Of a DNA stretch of 7,685 nt, positions 6,091 through 7,685 are shown piece by piece. How positions within the stretch are numbered: position 1 is the stretch's first letter; every line of letters starts with the position of its first letter. Where the stretch lies: positions 1 to 7,685 of the forward strand of contig DRBY01000138.1 in the NCBI GenBank assembly GCA_011042755.1. The letters are read 5' to 3'. The notes under the pieces are model-generated. The model did no database searches, was not told where the DNA came from, and saw only the letters and a program-made list of their open reading frames with translations. The stretch comes from Thermoproteota archaeon (GTDB lineage: Archaea > Thermoproteota > Korarchaeia > Korarchaeales > Korarchaeaceae). The translations under genes and the position numbers were made by a program.

Positions 6091-6167
6091 TCAACGTCCT
6101 CGTTTAAGAACGGGTTTACGCACGCAAGCACAGTTTAAGCCCACATAGTCTGGCGGCCGTAAAGCCC

Positions 6168-6187
6168 CGTGAAACACACGTTTCACG
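6168..6187. promoter_or_regulatory. Perfect 20-bp palindrome upstream of the envelope-gene promoter (putative operator)
   Basis: CGTGAAAC, spacer ACAC, GTTTCACG gives two exact 8-bp arms. It ends 14 bases before the TATATA at 6202-6207, so it covers about -64 to -45 relative to the predicted start. In archaea this position, just upstream of the TFB site, is typical of activator sites and is also used by some repressors. The PadR protein encoded divergently is the obvious candidate, but that link is inference. Confidence 0.55.
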
Positions 6188-6195
6188 AGTTTGAG

Positions 6196-6207
6196 GGGAG
6201 GTATATA
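6196..6207 (+). promoter_or_regulatory. BRE/TATA promoter of the envelope gene
   Basis: GGGAGG followed by TATATA looks like a purine-rich TFB site plus TATA box. From the last base of the box, 24 bases lead to GTG 6232, which fits leaderless transcription from that codon. The next in-frame GTG is at 6235. The earlier GTG at 6169 lies inside the palindrome and upstream of this box. Confidence 0.6.
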
Positions 6208-6231
6208 GAGCGTTTCTGGTCTGGAAGAGTA

Positions 6232-7528
6232 GTGGTGCCTCGCGCGAGTGTGGACGCCAGGCTCCTCACAGCAATCCTGGCTGCGGTTCTGCTCGCGATG
6301 CTCGCCGGATACGCGCTCTCGGATCTCGGTCACAGGCTCGTCAAGCCGCCGTCCATCCTGGGGACGGTCGTGGCCGAGAGGGTCACAGCTGAGGGATCCT
6401 GCGAGATACCCGCTGGCGTCCCAGTTGTACCGGCCCTCCAGGACCTGCGGCTCGAGCTGCTCGGGGTGACCAAGCTTAAGGCAGGCTGGCCCGCCGAGCT
6501 GTCCTATCGCCTGTACATGAAGCTAGATGTGGAGGCCCTCAGGACAGAGCTGAGACTTGGAGGGAACCTGTCGGTCGTAGGGTGGGGCAGAGAGACGTGC
6601 CTATCCCCCAGCGATCGATATTATACGTCGCGATCAGCGAGGAGCCGTCGAATGAGTCCGCTTCGAGGCCAGTCGTGATAGCAGAGATCCGGTGCTCGAT
6701 CTACATAGCAGACGAGAGCGGGGCCATCCTGTGGGAGTTCGACCCCTCTTCGACGCTCGGAGGGGAGTCCTCATCTAGCTGGGTGGAGCCTACCCTCTAC
6801 GAAGAGGTGACGGAGAGGTTCCTGGCTCCTTCAATCCCTTCGGGGGAGTACCGAATTGTAGTGGAGGCGGAAGACCTCCTGAGCGGCCAGTCCGACGTCG
6901 TGGAGAAGCCCATCGCGATAAGCGCCGCTGAGTCTGAGGAGGAGTTCCGCCCAAGCCCAATCGGCGTTGAGGAGGCTAGAGCCGCATTCACCAAGTTCTT
7001 GGCGCACGCGCAGTCGCTGGGGTGGGAGGTCTGCCTGTCCTTCGAGGGATACGGGTGGGACGCAGGGGAGCTAGGTGCTAGGATGTGGGAATCGTCGGCT
7101 CTCCTGCTCAGAGCGGTATCCAACTCCGTGCAGGTGGTGGGGGTGGCGCTGACGGTTCACGAGAGTGAGGAGATCGCGGCGAGAGAATTTCAGATGATGA
7201 TGTGGGCGAGCGACGAAGCTAGGGAGCTGGAGGCATTGGCCAGGCGGCGGTAGCTCATCGGATCCGCGAGCAGACCTTCAGGGATCCGCTGACGGGAGAG
7301 TTCGGCAAGATAAGTCCGGAGGTCCGCGTGGTGTTCAAGGAGGGAAACATCTTCGTAATCATTTTCTCTGAGGAGATGGAGTTCTCTGGCGAGCTGGTGC
7401 CCAGCAGGTGCCTCCGGAAGTTCGCGTGTGATGCCCCTCTGGCGACCAGCCTACCGCCGGAGGAGCTGATAGCCTTGGCGAGGATCTTAGACGCAGACCT
7501 GGCCGCTGCGGTGAGCGCGGGTGGGTAG
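6232..7528 (+). pseudogene. Membrane-anchored extracytoplasmic protein, interrupted by two frameshifts
   Basis: I do not recognise this family. Three consecutive frames read as one protein of about 432 residues if one missing base is restored at two places. Part 1 (to about 6605) begins MVPRASVDARLL and has a strong hydrophobic segment (LLTAILAAVLLAMLAGYAL), a signal anchor. A strand-rich stretch follows (LRLELLGVTKLKAGWPAELSYRLYMKL). Part 2 (about 6610-7240) continues the beta-rich domain, ending GEYRIVVEAEDLLSG. It then has an alpha/beta domain (GWEVCLSFEGYGW, ESEEIAAREFQMMMW). Part 3 (to TAG 7526-7528) has VRVVFKEGNIFVIIF and a C-terminal helix. The first break fits a C run at 6605-6609, and the second lies within 7222-7253. 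The start at 6232 follows from the TATA box; 6169 is the alternative. The protein would face outward from the membrane. Sequence error or true decay cannot be told apart here. Confidence 0.65.
7510..7515 (+). promoter_or_regulatory. Ribosome binding site for the gene starting at 7521
   Basis: GGTGAG lies inside the end of the preceding gene, five bases before GTG 7521-7523. It favours this start over TTG 7530-7532 and implies coupled translation across an 8-base overlap. Confidence 0.45.
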
Positions 7529-7685
7529 CTTGGAGCCAGAACGCGGGAGGGCCGCGGCCCTCGCGGCCTTGTTCGGAGCGATCCTTCTGCTGACGAACGT
7601 AATCGTCAAGAGGGAGACACTCGTCATCGTGGTGCCCGGCGAGGAGAGGATCGTTGTGAGGAGCCCCCTCATGTACGGCTGGAGC
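7521..7685 (+). CDS. N-terminus of a membrane-anchored protein (partial)
   Basis: The frame is open from GTG 7521 to the right edge, giving 55 residues. TTG 7530 is an alternative start three codons later. After a short charged start (EPERGR) comes a hydrophobic segment, AAALAALFGAILLLTNVIV. A positively charged KRE and a strand-like stretch (TLVIVVPGEERIVV) follow. This looks like a signal anchor with an outward-facing beta-rich domain, much like the gene before it. The overlap with the preceding reading frame suggests a single transcript and a shared envelope role. The family cannot be named from this fragment. Confidence 0.6.
   Translation, partial: MGSLEPERGRAAALAALFGAILLLTNVIVKRETLVIVVPGEERIVVRSPLMYGWS

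Noticed and set aside
5955..6168. tRNA or CRISPR in the divergent gap
   Set aside because: There is no T-loop GGTTCRA consensus or acceptor stem, and no repeat-spacer periodicity. The two palindromes differ in sequence.
6091..6333. 80-residue frame on the - strand
   Set aside because: It runs across both the palindrome and the promoter and overlaps the envelope gene. Its sequence shows no domain, and it has no ribosome site.

Overview
This window looks archaeal, probably a thermophile of the Thermoproteota/TACK type. It is GC-rich (about 60% by eye) and uses AGG/AGA for arginine and ATA for isoleucine heavily. Many starts are TTG or GTG. Gene junctions carry GGGGTGA/GAGGGTG-type ribosome binding sites that overlap the upstream stop. 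Promoters are TATA boxes about 25 bases before probable leaderless starts. The lineage is inferred from these traits and not from a marker gene.

Layout. (1) Positions 2-91 are the C-terminal tail of a membrane protein on the + strand. (2) Positions 314-843 are a tRNA methyltransferase gene of the TrmO (TsaA/UPF0066) family. It is readable end to end only if one G is removed from each of two six-G runs. (3) Positions 1039-3894, on the - strand, hold a compact succinate dehydrogenase/fumarate reductase operon in the order sdhC-sdhA-sdhB with 10-12 nt gaps. It encodes the covalent-FAD flavoprotein, a three-cluster iron-sulfur subunit and a single three-helix membrane anchor. No sdhD is present. 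(4) Positions 4035-5954, also on the - strand, hold a likely operon: a PadR-family repressor, two small proteins of unknown function, and a MobB-like P-loop GTPase. (5) Positions 5955-6231 are a divergent control region with two perfect inverted repeats and a TATA box facing each way. (6) Positions 6232-7528, on the + strand, encode a membrane-anchored, probably extracytoplasmic protein broken by two single-base frameshifts. A second gene with an N-terminal membrane segment (7521 onward) overlaps its end and runs off the window.

How the genes fit together. SdhCAB would form complex II, linking succinate/fumarate to the quinone pool. The PadR gene opens its own operon and is divergent from the envelope genes, so it may control both sides through the palindromes. 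The MobB-like protein hints at molybdenum or tungsten cofactor chemistry but lacks the usual histidine motif.

The most notable points are the four frameshifts confined to the two outer genes, the perfect 20-bp palindrome just upstream of a strong promoter, the missing SdhD, and the unassigned PadR-led cluster.
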